A DNA stretch of 11,375 bases. Source: Verrucomicrobiales bacterium. GTDB taxonomy: Bacteria > Verrucomicrobiota > Verrucomicrobiae > Limisphaerales > UBA9464. Location of the stretch: assembly GCA_005789375.1 (NCBI GenBank), contig SXXZ01000099.1, forward strand, positions 1-11,375, read 5' to 3'. The notes under the pieces are model-generated. The model worked only from the letters and a program-made list of their open reading frames with translations, did not search any database and was not told the DNA's origin. Position numbers and translations under genes: made by a program. Below are positions 1 through 8,062 of the stretch, one piece after another. Numbering within the stretch: position 1 is the first letter of the stretch; every line of letters begins with the position of its first letter.

Positions 1-1
1 G

Positions 2-118
2 GAACTCCGCGCGAGGCTCGCCTTGCGCAAAGAGCAATCCGGACTGGCCCATCGCACCGATATCACGACTTTCGTCGACTACATCGACGCCGACGAAGGT
101 CGCTCACCCTTGGTGTGA
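2..118 (+). CDS. C-terminal fragment of an unidentified protein (5' end outside window)
   Basis: An open frame enters from the left edge and ends at a TGA at 116-118, giving 38 residues. They start ELRARLALRKEQ, continue through RTDITTFVDYIDAD and end in EGRSPLV. The fragment is hydrophilic, with a basic helix-like first half and an acidic tail, and shows no membrane segment. The frame is preferred over the other open one because its composition is protein-like, whereas the alternative is an arginine-rich shadow. I do not recognise the family from so short a piece. It converges on the response regulator, with 76 bp between the two stop codons, so it is not in an operon with it. Confidence 0.55.
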   Translation, partial: ELRARLALRKEQSGLAHRTDITTFVDYIDADEGRSPLV

Positions 119-148
119 GCCCTCTTTGCGGGCATTGAGACGGGCGGG

Positions 149-178
149 ACTTAGTCAACGAGAACTTAGTCAACGGAT
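149..178. repeat. Two-copy 15-bp tandem repeat
   Basis: The 12-mer ACTTAGTCAACG occurs at 149-160 and again at 164-175, a period of 15 bp. It lies in the 76-bp gap between two convergent genes. The two copies match exactly over 12 bp. There is no dyad symmetry or T-run that would make this a clear terminator. It may be replication slippage, or a remnant of a longer array. Confidence 0.7.
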
Positions 179-194
179 AGGGCTAAGAGAATCA

Positions 195-1760
195 TCAGCT
201 GACGCTGAGTTCTCGGCGGATGCCAAATTTGTCCACCCGCTTGCGCAATGTGGCTCGGGTGATCCCCAAGAGCTTGGCGGCCTGAACTTGGTTGCCCTGG
301 GTTTCTTTGAGCGCCTCAATAACCAACTCACGCTCGACCGCCGGAAGCACCTTGATCCCGCCTTGGAGTCGTGCCCAGCGAAAGAGTTGGAGCACCAAGG
401 GACGGATGTCACCCGTGATGGCCGGATCGACGGTAGGAGCCAGTGCGGCCTCAACGCTGGGAGCGGACAGGGAGGAAGCAGACAAGGAAGGATCCGCAGG
501 AGTGGATAACCCCTGAACCAAGTGGCCCGCTGAGGTAGCCGAAGTGGCAGAGGGAACGGACCGCGAAGCCTGAATCGACGGAGCAGATCGAACCGTTTGT
601 AGGATTTCGGGTGGCAGATCGTTTTCAAGGATTGCCGCACCCTTCGAGACCACAACGGCCCGCCTCAAAACATTTTCAAGTTCACGGATATTGCCGGGCC
701 AATGGTAGGCTTCCAGCACCGAGAGGGTCTTCTCGCCGATAGATTTGGAGCCGTTACCAGCGCCCCCGATCTTGCGCAGGAAGAAATCGACGAGCAGGCG
801 GATGTCCCCTTGACGCTCCCTCAAGGGCGCCATGTGAACCCGGACCACATTGAGTCGGTAAAACAGGTCTTCCCTAAACTCTTTGCGAGCAACGGATTCT
901 TCTAGGGGTTTGTTGGTCGCCGCGATGATCCGAACATCGACAACGAGAGTCGTATTGCTGCCCACCCGCTCGAAGGTTCCGTTTTGCAGAACTCTCAGAA
1001 TCTTGGTCTGGGTGGCTGGCGGCATGTCGCCGATTTCGTCCAGAAAAAGAGTTCCTCGATGGCACTGCTCAAAGCGACCGGGACGCTGGGCGGTGGCTCC
1101 GGTGAATGCTCCCTTCTCGTGACCAAAGAGTTCGCTCTCGAGCAAGTTCTCCGGAATGGCCGCGCAATTGATGGCCATGAACGCTTCTTTGGCCCGGCGG
1201 CTATTCTGAAAAATGGAGCGGGCCACCAATTCCTTACCGGTGCCGCTTTCACCGGTGATCAACGCGGTGGCATCCGAGGCGGCCAATTGACCGATGAGCT
1301 TAAAAACCTCCTGCATCGGAGCGCTGCGGCCGATCACACCCAACTCGTAGTCTTGCTGCTCCAGTTGCGGCCGTATGGCAACCGTCTGCCTCGTATCCCG
1401 CGCCGCCTTCAGCGCATTGGCCACCAACTGCTTGAGCCGAGGGACATCGAAGGGCTTGAGCAGGTAATCGTAGGCGCCCAACTTCATGGCCTCGATGGCC
1501 GTCTGCGTGGTGCCGTAGGCGGTCATGAGGATGACCGGAAGCTGAGGATCGAGCTGGCGGATCCGCCGTAAGGTTTCCAGGCCGTTGAGCCCAGCCATGC
1601 GAATATCGCTGAGCACCAAGTCTGGCTTGACCTTAGGAATGAGGCGGAGCCCTTCCTCACCGCTGGAAGCGGTATGAAGCTCAATATCTGAGCCCTCAAA
1701 GATCCGGCGGAAGGAGTATTGAACATCCACTTCGTCGTCAATGAGCAGCAGCTTTTCCAT
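195..1760 (-). CDS. Sigma-54-dependent response regulator, NtrC family (REC-AAA+-Fis HTH)
   Basis: This is a cytoplasmic two-component transcription activator of 521 residues. Family knowledge says phosphorylation of the receiver lets the AAA+ ring remodel sigma-54 RNA polymerase. The receiver (residues 1-115) has the acidic pair D8/D9, the phospho-acceptor D52 in LVLSDIRM, T80 in ILMTAYG and K102 in LLKPFD. The AAA+ domain (about 140-380) shows Walker A GESGTGKE (170-177), the sigma-54 contact loop GAFTGA (217-222) and Walker B LFLDEIGD (238-245). A Ser/Ala/Pro-rich linker (about 390-445) precedes a Fis-type helix-turn-helix (about 475-515, GNQVQAAKLLGITRATLRKR). All catalytic residues are present, so it should be active. 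The ATG at 1760 is chosen because the receiver fold begins there; an in-frame ATG at 1790 would add ten residues. Neither start has a Shine-Dalgarno sequence. No histidine kinase lies on either side. DNA targets cannot be read from the sequence. Confidence 0.93.
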   Translation of the reverse strand: MEKLLLIDDEVDVQYSFRRIFEGSDIELHTASSGEEGLRLIPKVKPDLVLSDIRMAGLNGLETLRRIRQLDPQLPVILMTAYGTTQTAIEAMKLGAYDYLLKPFDVPRLKQLVANALKAARDTRQTVAIRPQLEQQDYELGVIGRSAPMQEVFKLIGQLAASDATALITGESGTGKELVARSIFQNSRRAKEAFMAINCAAIPENLLESELFGHEKGAFTGATAQRPGRFEQCHRGTLFLDEIGDMPPATQTKILRVLQNGTFERVGSNTTLVVDVRIIAATNKPLEESVARKEFREDLFYRLNVVRVHMAPLRERQGDIRLLVDFFLRKIGGAGNGSKSIGEKTLSVLEAYHWPGNIRELENVLRRAVVVSKGAAILENDLPPEILQTVRSAPSIQASRSVPSATSATSAGHLVQGLSTPADPSLSASSLSAPSVEAALAPTVDPAITGDIRPLVLQLFRWARLQGGIKVLPAVERELVIEALKETQGNQVQAAKLLGITRATLRKRVDKFGIRRELSVS

Positions 1761-1858
1761 CGAATGAGGAGACTTTACGTGGTTCTTCATCCGGTGGCAA
1801 CCCGACGGCTAGAGGCATTGCAACTTGCTCCCACGGGCTTCTCTGCCTTGATGGGCCG
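1761..1858. promoter_or_regulatory. Divergent control region between the response regulator and the propeller protein
   Basis: The two genes diverge, so their upstream signals must share these 98 bp, or 68 bp if the longer regulator start is used. I see no convincing -35/-10 pair on either strand. The only symmetric element is the short GCAACTTGC at 1820-1828. A sigma-54-like GG...GC pair at 1814-1828 has the wrong spacing. The call rests on gene geometry, not on a recognised promoter. Confidence 0.3.
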
Positions 1859-4126
1859 ATGCTCTCACGTTGGCGCTGGTTGGCCCTATTGTTGATCGGT
1901 TCAAAAACCGTGTTCGGGGCTGATTTATCGGGTGTGCATCGATCGGTCACCACTATCCCGGATGCACCTTACTTGCAGGAAGCCGGGTGGACGATGCCTT
2001 CTGAAGTGGCTTTGAGCACCGTGGTTGCCTCTGGAGGCGAAGTGCTGGTCGGAACCGCGCGAGGGGTGATTGCTTTAAAGGATCGCCATTGGGCACCCGA
2101 TACGGGGATGACCCAATCCGTCCAGCGACTGGTGGTGGCGCGAAACCAAGTTTGGGCCATCGGTGTTCCAGGGCTTTGGGTGCGGGAGGCGGGGCTTTGG
2201 CGGCAAATCAGCACGTCTCCCGTCAGCGACATTCAAGAGTTTCGCGGAGAGGTTCTCGCCTCCGTGGGATCCCGACTGCTGCGCGTCCAAGGTCACGCGC
2301 TTGAATCTTTTTCCGAAGCCAAGGCCCGCTTTGAAATCCAACGCCTAGTCTCCCACCAGGACCTAATTTACGTCGTGGGATCGGGGAGGATCAGTCCCTA
2401 CAGTCGTGGCCGTTTTGGAGGCGAAGACGCTTACACTTGGCCGTCTGATTTGGGCTGGGACTGGGGCACCCTCCCGTCCAAGACCACTCGCGATGCGCTG
2501 AGCCATGGGTCTGCGTTGGTGGTGGCTACCGATCGTGGACTGGGAGTGCTGCGAGGCATGTCCATGACCTCGGTTCGCGGTGAACAGGGGCTTCCGTTCG
2601 AGGACACTCTCTGTCTGGCTGCAGGGTTTACCAATGATCTTTGGATCGGTACTTCCCGCGGCGCCATTCGCCAAGTGAACGGACGATTCGATTATTTTGC
2701 GGGCCGTCGCTGGCTGCCCGATGAGCGGGTGTTGGGCATCGCCGTGGCCGGTCAAACGGTTTACCTCGCCACGCCCGGAGGCTTGGGGGTCATCGAGTAC
2801 CGGCCTTATACTTTGGCCAAGAAGGCGGCCTATTACGAACGGCACCTCGAAGAGTGGGGACAGAAGCGGTTAGGCTTCGTCCACAAGTTGGAATGGGATC
2901 CGACGCGAAAGCGTTTGGTTCGGGAAGTCAGTGACAATGACGGCGGCTACAGTGGCAATTATTTAGCCGCGCAAGTGTACCGGTACGCCGTGACTCGCGA
3001 TCCGGAGGCCCGTCGGGAAGCCACCAATACGTTCCATGCGCTTCGGTGGCTCGAGGGAATGACAGGCATTTCTGGATTCCCGGCGCGATCGGTTTGGGCC
3101 AAGGGGGAGGTCGGTCATCAAGCCGACCACGGTTCTGGCGGCTATGCGGCCGAGTGGCACGAGACGCAAGATGGTCGCTTTGAATGGAAGGGCGACACCT
3201 CTAGCGATGAACTGTGCTCGCAGTTCTACTCCTTCGGACTGTTTTTGGAGTTGGTGGCGGAGGGTGCGGAGGTGGATCAAGCCAAAGGCCAGTTGGCCCG
3301 AATCGCTTCACATTTGGTGCGCAATCGATGGAAACTCATCGATGTGGATGGAAAACCCACCCGTTGGGGCCGTTGGGATCCGGAGTATTTTCAAACAGAC
3401 GAAGGCAAGTTCGATCGAGGCCTGCAGGCCGTCGAGCTGCTCTCCTTCATCAAGACGGCCGAACGTTGGACGGGCGACGCCACGTTCACTGCGGCCTACA
3501 AGGATCTGGTTCGACTGGGTTATCCGGAGTTCACGCTGCGGGCCCGCAACACGTCGCCGCCCGACAGCATTCTGCACTTCCTCGATGAGTTGGCGTTTTG
3601 GAGCTACTGGAACCTCCTTCGCTATGAGGAAAACCCGGATTTGCGCGCACTCTACCGCCGGGGATATGAGCGGGGCCACGAAGTGGTTCGCGTCGAACAG
3701 AACGCCTGGTTCAATTACCTATACGGTGCCCTGACCGGCAATGATGCGGAGGCCGAGGCCAGTGCAGAGCACCTCCGCGGTTGGCCGTTGGATCTCCGGA
3801 TCTGGTCCTACCAGAACTCTCACCGCACCGACTTGCGGACACCGTCGGGCTATGTCGCATTGAAAGGGGGGACTCGAACCTTCCCGCCTAGGGAGACCGA
3901 ACCCTTGCGCTGGGACCATTGGCTTATGCAAGCCGATGGTGGCGCCGGCGGCCAAGACGTGGTGGAACCGAGCGCCTGGTTGCTGGCCTATTGGATGGGG
4001 CGCTATCACGGATTCATCGGAGCCCCCACGGTGTCGGATGCTGAACTGCTTCGGGTGGAACACACCGATTTTCGGGAACAGGGAGCCGAACCCTACGCGG
4101 GTCCGGCGAGGCCCGTCGGGTTCTGA
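1859..4126 (+). CDS. Secreted beta-propeller protein with C-terminal alpha/alpha-toroid-like domain, function unknown
   Basis: The protein has 755 residues. A Sec signal peptide (MLSRWRWLALLLIGSKTVFG, cleavage near residue 20) predicts a periplasmic or exported product. Residues about 50-315 contain repeated blade-like segments ending in G-(T/V)-x-(R/G)-G, such as VLVGTARGVIAL (62-73), VVATDRGLGVL (221-231), LWIGTSRGAIRQVNGRF (261-277) and VYLATPGGLGVI (301-312). This pattern is typical of two-component-regulator propellers (Reg_prop). Residues about 320-720 are helix-rich and aromatic, with DNDGGYSGNYLAAQVYRYA (359-377), TGISGFPARS (402-411), SSDELCSQFYSFG (448-460) and SPPDSILHFLDELAFWSYWN (566-585). 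These look like an (alpha/alpha)6 toroid as found in sugar epimerases and glycoside hydrolases. No kinase or DNA-binding domain follows, so it is not a one-protein sensor kinase. It may bind or act on a carbohydrate, but this is unproven. The start is the ATG that gives a clean signal peptide; no Shine-Dalgarno is visible. It converges on tilS, with 21 bp between the genes. Confidence 0.85.
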   Translation: MLSRWRWLALLLIGSKTVFGADLSGVHRSVTTIPDAPYLQEAGWTMPSEVALSTVVASGGEVLVGTARGVIALKDRHWAPDTGMTQSVQRLVVARNQVWAIGVPGLWVREAGLWRQISTSPVSDIQEFRGEVLASVGSRLLRVQGHALESFSEAKARFEIQRLVSHQDLIYVVGSGRISPYSRGRFGGEDAYTWPSDLGWDWGTLPSKTTRDALSHGSALVVATDRGLGVLRGMSMTSVRGEQGLPFEDTLCLAAGFTNDLWIGTSRGAIRQVNGRFDYFAGRRWLPDERVLGIAVAGQTVYLATPGGLGVIEYRPYTLAKKAAYYERHLEEWGQKRLGFVHKLEWDPTRKRLVREVSDNDGGYSGNYLAAQVYRYAVTRDPEARREATNTFHALRWLEGMTGISGFPARSVWAKGEVGHQADHGSGGYAAEWHETQDGRFEWKGDTSSDELCSQFYSFGLFLELVAEGAEVDQAKGQLARIASHLVRNRWKLIDVDGKPTRWGRWDPEYFQTDEGKFDRGLQAVELLSFIKTAERWTGDATFTAAYKDLVRLGYPEFTLRARNTSPPDSILHFLDELAFWSYWNLLRYEENPDLRALYRRGYERGHEVVRVEQNAWFNYLYGALTGNDAEAEASAEHLRGWPLDLRIWSYQNSHRTDLRTPSGYVALKGGTRTFPPRETEPLRWDHWLMQADGGAGGQDVVEPSAWLLAYWMGRYHGFIGAPTVSDAELLRVEHTDFREQGAEPYAGPARPVGF

Positions 4127-4147
4127 AACCAAGGGTGGAGGTGAGCG

Positions 4148-5512
4148 CTACGATCTCTGGATTTGGATAGCCAGAATCTCCGCAGTGGAGGGGGTCAATC
4201 GGTGGCGTTCACCCACCGAAAAACCTTCCACCCAGGCCAGATTTCCGTCTCCAAGGTCGAGCACCCATCGTTGGTCGCGCTCGGCAGCGGCCACGTGTTG
4301 ATTGATGAAGAGGTTCTGGAGGCGCGCCGCGTTCGACTGCCCCAGACGTTGGAACCGGTCGCCCGGCCGGCGGTGACGCAGTGTGGCTGTTTCCGGGACG
4401 GTCGTGGCATCGAGTTGTTCCCAGCCGTGGCCGAAGGGCAGGGGGCGCTTCAGGCGTTTCCACCGAAAGAGGCTCCCCTCTGGCAACACTCGCTGACCTC
4501 GCACTCCGCGAAAAGCCACCGCCACCGTTTCTGAGAGTCCCGCTCGGTTCAATAGGTTCGCTGGGGCTCGGGAGGCAACTGCAGGGTCGACCGAGTGCTT
4601 GTCCACCACCGAACCGCAGCGGGCCCTACGCAACCGCTCGACCGTTTCGAACTCGGCATTCCGTCCGTGCTCGATGAGTTCCATTCGCAGGATGGCCCGC
4701 TGCAACGCAACGTGCAGAGACGCCCAAGGCTCTGGATGTAATGAATCCCGCCAACGCTGAGCTTGCTCCCGCAGGTAATCCGACTCGTGCGCCGCGATGT
4801 CGGCAATCCGCGCCAAAACACGGGGCAGGGCGGGGCTGTGATGGGCCATCCAGTCCGGGATTAATTGATGGCGGATGCGGTTACGGGGAATGGATAAATC
4901 CCGGTTCGAGGCATCCTCGCGATGCCCAATTCCCTGGCTGCGGGCGAAGGCTTCTAGCGTACCCCGATCGAAGCCGAGGAAGGGCCGGAGCAGGGAAACT
5001 CGCTGGTCGGCCGGAGACGGCGAGCGTTCCTTCATGCCGGCCAGCCCCTCCGAACCAGCTCCGCGGAGCAACCGCAGGAGGATGAGTTCGGCCTGATCTT
5101 GCGCATGATGGGCCAAGACCACTTCCATCGAATCGGCCGACCCCACCGAGAGGGCCGACCGAGCGAGGAAGGCATGTCGCAACCGGCGTGCGGCCATTTC
5201 GAGGGACTCGCGTGAAGCCTCGGCGGCCGCGCGGACGGAAACTTCTTCCACGATACAGGGCAACCCCAAGGCCTCTGACTGCGCTCGAACCCAGTCTGCG
5301 TCCCCATCTGCATCGATCCCACGGAGGCCGTGGTGGCAATGAGCCACCGTTAGTTGCCAGGGAAACTTTCGGCGCAGGCGGGCCAAGCTGTGCAGAAGGA
5401 CCATGGAATCCAAGCCCCCGGACACGGCCACCACCAGGTGCCGCGGCCCGGATCCGAACCGCTCCGCCCAGTGCCGGCGGAGTTGCTGCAGGAATCCATC
5501 CATTGGAAACAC
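4148..5512 (-). CDS. tilS: tRNA(Ile)-lysidine synthetase TilS
   Basis: TilS ligates lysine to C34 of the CAU anticodon of one tRNA-Ile, using ATP, so that it reads AUA and is charged with isoleucine; the enzyme is cytoplasmic and essential in most bacteria. The 454-residue protein has the PP-loop SGGLDS at 31-36, HHGLRG at 60-65, AHHAQDQAE at 134-142, EDASNRD at 199-205 and RNRIRH at 210-215, all typical of the N-terminal ATP-pyrophosphatase domain. A middle helical substrate-binding region (about 225-330) follows. The C-terminal TilS domain includes LRHRRPGDRF (378-387) and LQNLFINQHV (398-407). The length matches the long E. coli-type form. The start shown is a GTG at 5512; an ATG at 5503 would shorten the protein by three residues. 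A GGGAGG lies 14 nt upstream of the GTG, which is rather far. It diverges from lptD, and its 3' end nearly abuts the propeller gene. Confidence 0.95.
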   Translation of the reverse strand: MFPMDGFLQQLRRHWAERFGSGPRHLVVAVSGGLDSMVLLHSLARLRRKFPWQLTVAHCHHGLRGIDADGDADWVRAQSEALGLPCIVEEVSVRAAAEASRESLEMAARRLRHAFLARSALSVGSADSMEVVLAHHAQDQAELILLRLLRGAGSEGLAGMKERSPSPADQRVSLLRPFLGFDRGTLEAFARSQGIGHREDASNRDLSIPRNRIRHQLIPDWMAHHSPALPRVLARIADIAAHESDYLREQAQRWRDSLHPEPWASLHVALQRAILRMELIEHGRNAEFETVERLRRARCGSVVDKHSVDPAVASRAPANLLNRAGLSETVAVAFRGVRGQRVLPEGSLFRWKRLKRPLPFGHGWEQLDATTVPETATLRHRRPGDRFQRLGQSNAARLQNLFINQHVAAAERDQRWVLDLGDGNLAWVEGFSVGERHRLTPSTAEILAIQIQRS

Positions 5513-5857
5513 GATACCCGATGAGGCCTCCCGCCGCCGAGGCCCAAAACGTCACAGACTTGGGGCTTGGGTCCTCCGATGCGAGTTCGAGCAGGGTCTG
5601 AGAACCGGCCCCTGGCTTGACCTCCTTTCACATCTGCCGGCACAAAGCCCAGGTTTCGGTCACACACACGGTGAAGATCGAGGCGGTGCATTGAGAGGCA
5701 GTCCGGCGTTCCGCAGAAATTGGCTGTCTACAAAGGAGGCCCCACCCAAGGTCTCAGGGTTTTGGATACGGGATACTTGTGGGCATGATATCAACTGCTG
5801 GGCCACTGCGTTGGCGCATTGCTCCGGCGAGGGGTCCCGCGATACGCTGTCGGCCAC
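5513..5857. other. 345-bp non-coding gap between divergent tilS and lptD
   Basis: No reading frame here looks protein-like; the open frames that cross it are shadows of tilS or lptD. It should carry promoters for both genes, but I see none with good agreement to consensus; the best pair for lptD is TTGGAT at 5762-5767 and TGATAT at 5786-5791, 18 bp apart, which is weak. Two perfect AAAGGAGG ribosome-binding-like octamers face outward, away from each other's gene: on the minus strand at 5621-5628 and on the plus strand at 5732-5739. Neither is followed by a start codon at usable distance. A short CA run lies near 5662-5670. Confidence 0.6.
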
Positions 5858-8062
5858 ATGAAGCTCACCCGCACTGGCGCCTGGGTCGCCTGGACGCTGA
5901 CGGCCTTGGCCCAGGAAGGGGTTCCGAAGGTTGCCGCCGTCGATCCGTCGTCGATCCGCATCGAATCGCGGGACGGTCTGGGTGAGGTTGAATTGAGTCC
6001 GGATGCACGGACGGCCTCGGCCAAGAATGGGGTAGTGGTTCACTGGATGGGCAGCGCGGTCAGCGCACAATCGGTGACACTCAGCCAAGAAACCGGAGAG
6101 GCCACCGCCGAGGGAGATGTCGTCGTTGAATACGCGGGAGAAACCGGCGAACGCATCCGGTGGAAAGGCCATAAGGTTCGCTTTGATTTCCGTCAGAAAC
6201 GCGTGGAAGCCGGGTCTTTCCGCTTTGGGGCGGGTCCGCTCTTCCTTCGGGGTGATCGACTGTCGGTGACCCAAGGCGGCACCAATCAAGTTGTGCTCGG
6301 TGGCGAAGTGACCACGGACGACGCAGCAGAACCTGGCTACAAGATCCGGGCCAAGACCCTGAGCATCGACAGCAACCGAACCATTTCGGCTGAAGATGCG
6401 TTGCTCTACGTCGGCAAGGTGCCGGTGATGTATTTCCCGTGGTATACCCGCAAGGCCGACCGGCATCCCAACTTTTTCAGCATCACACCCGGTTACCGTA
6501 GTTTGTATGGACCCTATGTGCTGGGCAGCTACCACTGGCTCTCACGCACGAATTTAGAGACGGTCGTAGACTTGGATTATCGCCAACGCCGGGGCATCGG
6601 TGGAGGGCCACGTCTGTCCTATGATTTGGGCGACTTGGGCAAGGGCAGGGGAGGGTTTTACTTCATCCAGGATCAGGCTCCCGAGCTCAGTTCGTTCAAC
6701 GTGCCCATCGATCCTGACCGGTACCGGTTCGATTTGCGGCACTCGCTCACCAATGATTCGGGTTTCGAGTTCAAGGGTGTCGTGCGCGCCCAGAGTGACC
6801 CGATGGTACTTCGCGATTTCTTTGAGCGAGAATTCCGCACCGATCCCCAGCCCAAGACCTTCGTCGAGTTATCCCAACTCAATTCAAATTGGAGTCTCGA
6901 TTTCCTGGCACACGCTCAGGTCAACGAATTCTTCCGGACCGTCGAGCGACTGCCGGATGTCCGTCTGCGCGGTTTGCGGCAGCAAATCGGAGTGACGCCG
7001 ATTTATTACGAGAGCGACAGTTCACTAGCCTATTTGCGGTACCGCGACGCACTGGCAGGCGGCACCAACTACGCGGCTTTTCGCGGCGATACCTACCATC
7101 AGTTGGTGTCACCTCATATGGTCGGTGGATGGCTCAATGTCTCACCTCGATTGGGCGCCCGGGCCACCTACTACGGCGACCCAGAGGGTCTGAACACGAT
7201 CAATAGTGACAAGGAGCGTTGGGTGGCTAACACCGGCGTGGATGTCGGGTTCAAGGCCTCGAGAGTCTGGCCTACGTTCTCCAGTTCGGCCCTCGATATG
7301 AATGGGGCCCGCCACATCGCTGAACCCCAGTTCAGCTATGTCTTCGTGCCAGAACCCAATCGGACCCCGACCGAATTACCTCAGTTCGACCGCGAACTCA
7401 TCAGCCCGAAGTTGTTGCCCATCCATTTTCCCGACTACACGCAAATTGATTCGGTAGACAGCCAGAACACGGTGCGACTGGGTCTTCGAAACAAGGTGCA
7501 AACCAAGCGGGAAGAGCAGGTGGAGAACGTCCTGAATTGGTCCCTCTTGAGCGACTGGCGCATCCAACAACGCACCGATCAAACCCAATTCTCGGATCTC
7601 TATTCCGAGGTCGATTTCACGCCGCGCTCTTGGCTGACGCTGACCTCCGAAACCCGGTTTAATACGGCGTCCCGCGAGTTCCGGGAATCGAGTCATCGGG
7701 CTACGTGGTCGCCCACCGAGTGGTTCGACTGGAGTATTGGACACCGATTCTTGCGCGACGACTGGACCTTGTATGGGGCGGGCAACAACGTGATTTTCAG
7801 TAGATTTCACGCCAAACTGAACGAGAACTGGGCGGTCCGAGGTGTGCACCAGTTTGAGGCTCGCGACGGATCACTTGAGGAGCAGCAGTACCAAGTCTAT
7901 CGAGATCTGCGAAGTTGGACCGTTGGACTGGGCTTCCGACTGCGTGAGAACCGAATCGGGCCTCAAGACTTCACGGTGGCGCTGACCATCTCGCTCAAGG
8001 CTTTCCCGCGATTCCAGTTAGGCGAAGACCGCTCCAATCCTTCGATGCTGCTGGGTCTGTGA
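5858..8062 (+). CDS. lptD: LPS-assembly outer-membrane protein LptD (OstA family)
   Basis: LptD is the outer-membrane beta-barrel that, with the lipoprotein LptE, inserts lipopolysaccharide into the outer leaflet. The 734-residue protein starts with a signal peptide (MKLTRTGAWVAWTLTALAQ, cleavage near residue 18). Residues about 30-185 form the OstA/LptA-like jelly-roll, seen as repeating short beta segments such as GEATAEGDVVVEY and KVRFDFRQKRVEAGSF. The hinge VPVMYFPWY (188-196), followed by HPNFFSITPGYRS, is the family's characteristic entry into the barrel. Alternating amphipathic strands then run to the end. No cysteine occurs anywhere. The likely last strand, FTVALTISLKAFPRF, ends 15 residues before the C terminus. 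The ATG at 5858 is chosen for the signal peptide; an in-frame TTG at 5819 would add 13 residues that spoil it. No Shine-Dalgarno is seen. No lptA, lptE or other lpt gene is in the window. The family call is firm at the hinge and jelly-roll; barrel sequence itself is poorly conserved in this family. Confidence 0.88.
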   Translation: MKLTRTGAWVAWTLTALAQEGVPKVAAVDPSSIRIESRDGLGEVELSPDARTASAKNGVVVHWMGSAVSAQSVTLSQETGEATAEGDVVVEYAGETGERIRWKGHKVRFDFRQKRVEAGSFRFGAGPLFLRGDRLSVTQGGTNQVVLGGEVTTDDAAEPGYKIRAKTLSIDSNRTISAEDALLYVGKVPVMYFPWYTRKADRHPNFFSITPGYRSLYGPYVLGSYHWLSRTNLETVVDLDYRQRRGIGGGPRLSYDLGDLGKGRGGFYFIQDQAPELSSFNVPIDPDRYRFDLRHSLTNDSGFEFKGVVRAQSDPMVLRDFFEREFRTDPQPKTFVELSQLNSNWSLDFLAHAQVNEFFRTVERLPDVRLRGLRQQIGVTPIYYESDSSLAYLRYRDALAGGTNYAAFRGDTYHQLVSPHMVGGWLNVSPRLGARATYYGDPEGLNTINSDKERWVANTGVDVGFKASRVWPTFSSSALDMNGARHIAEPQFSYVFVPEPNRTPTELPQFDRELISPKLLPIHFPDYTQIDSVDSQNTVRLGLRNKVQTKREEQVENVLNWSLLSDWRIQQRTDQTQFSDLYSEVDFTPRSWLTLTSETRFNTASREFRESSHRATWSPTEWFDWSIGHRFLRDDWTLYGAGNNVIFSRFHAKLNENWAVRGVHQFEARDGSLEEQQYQVYRDLRSWTVGLGFRLRENRIGPQDFTVALTISLKAFPRFQLGEDRSNPSMLLGL

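Noticed and set aside
126..509. Plus-strand open frame of 127 codons
   Set aside because: It overlaps the HTH and linker coding region of the response regulator, and its translation has no recognisable domain; it is a GC-rich shadow.
1812..1830. Sigma-54-like promoter (GG...TTGC) upstream of the propeller gene
   Set aside because: GG at 1814-1815 and GC at 1827-1828 are separated by 11 bases, whereas sigma-54 promoters need 10; the -24 half also lacks the TGGCAC context.
3870..3880. GGTTCGAGTCC on the minus strand, identical to a tRNA T-loop
   Set aside because: The flanking bases do not form a 5-bp T-stem, no anticodon or D arm can be placed, and it lies inside a well-supported coding region.
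4881..5555. Minus-strand open frame of 224 codons overlapping tilS
   Set aside because: Its Gly/Arg/Pro-rich translation is typical of an off-frame reading; tilS in the other frame carries all family motifs.
5403..5861. Plus-strand open frame covering the tilS-lptD gap
   Set aside because: Half of it is antisense to tilS, the composition is not protein-like, and it lacks a ribosome-binding site at its start.
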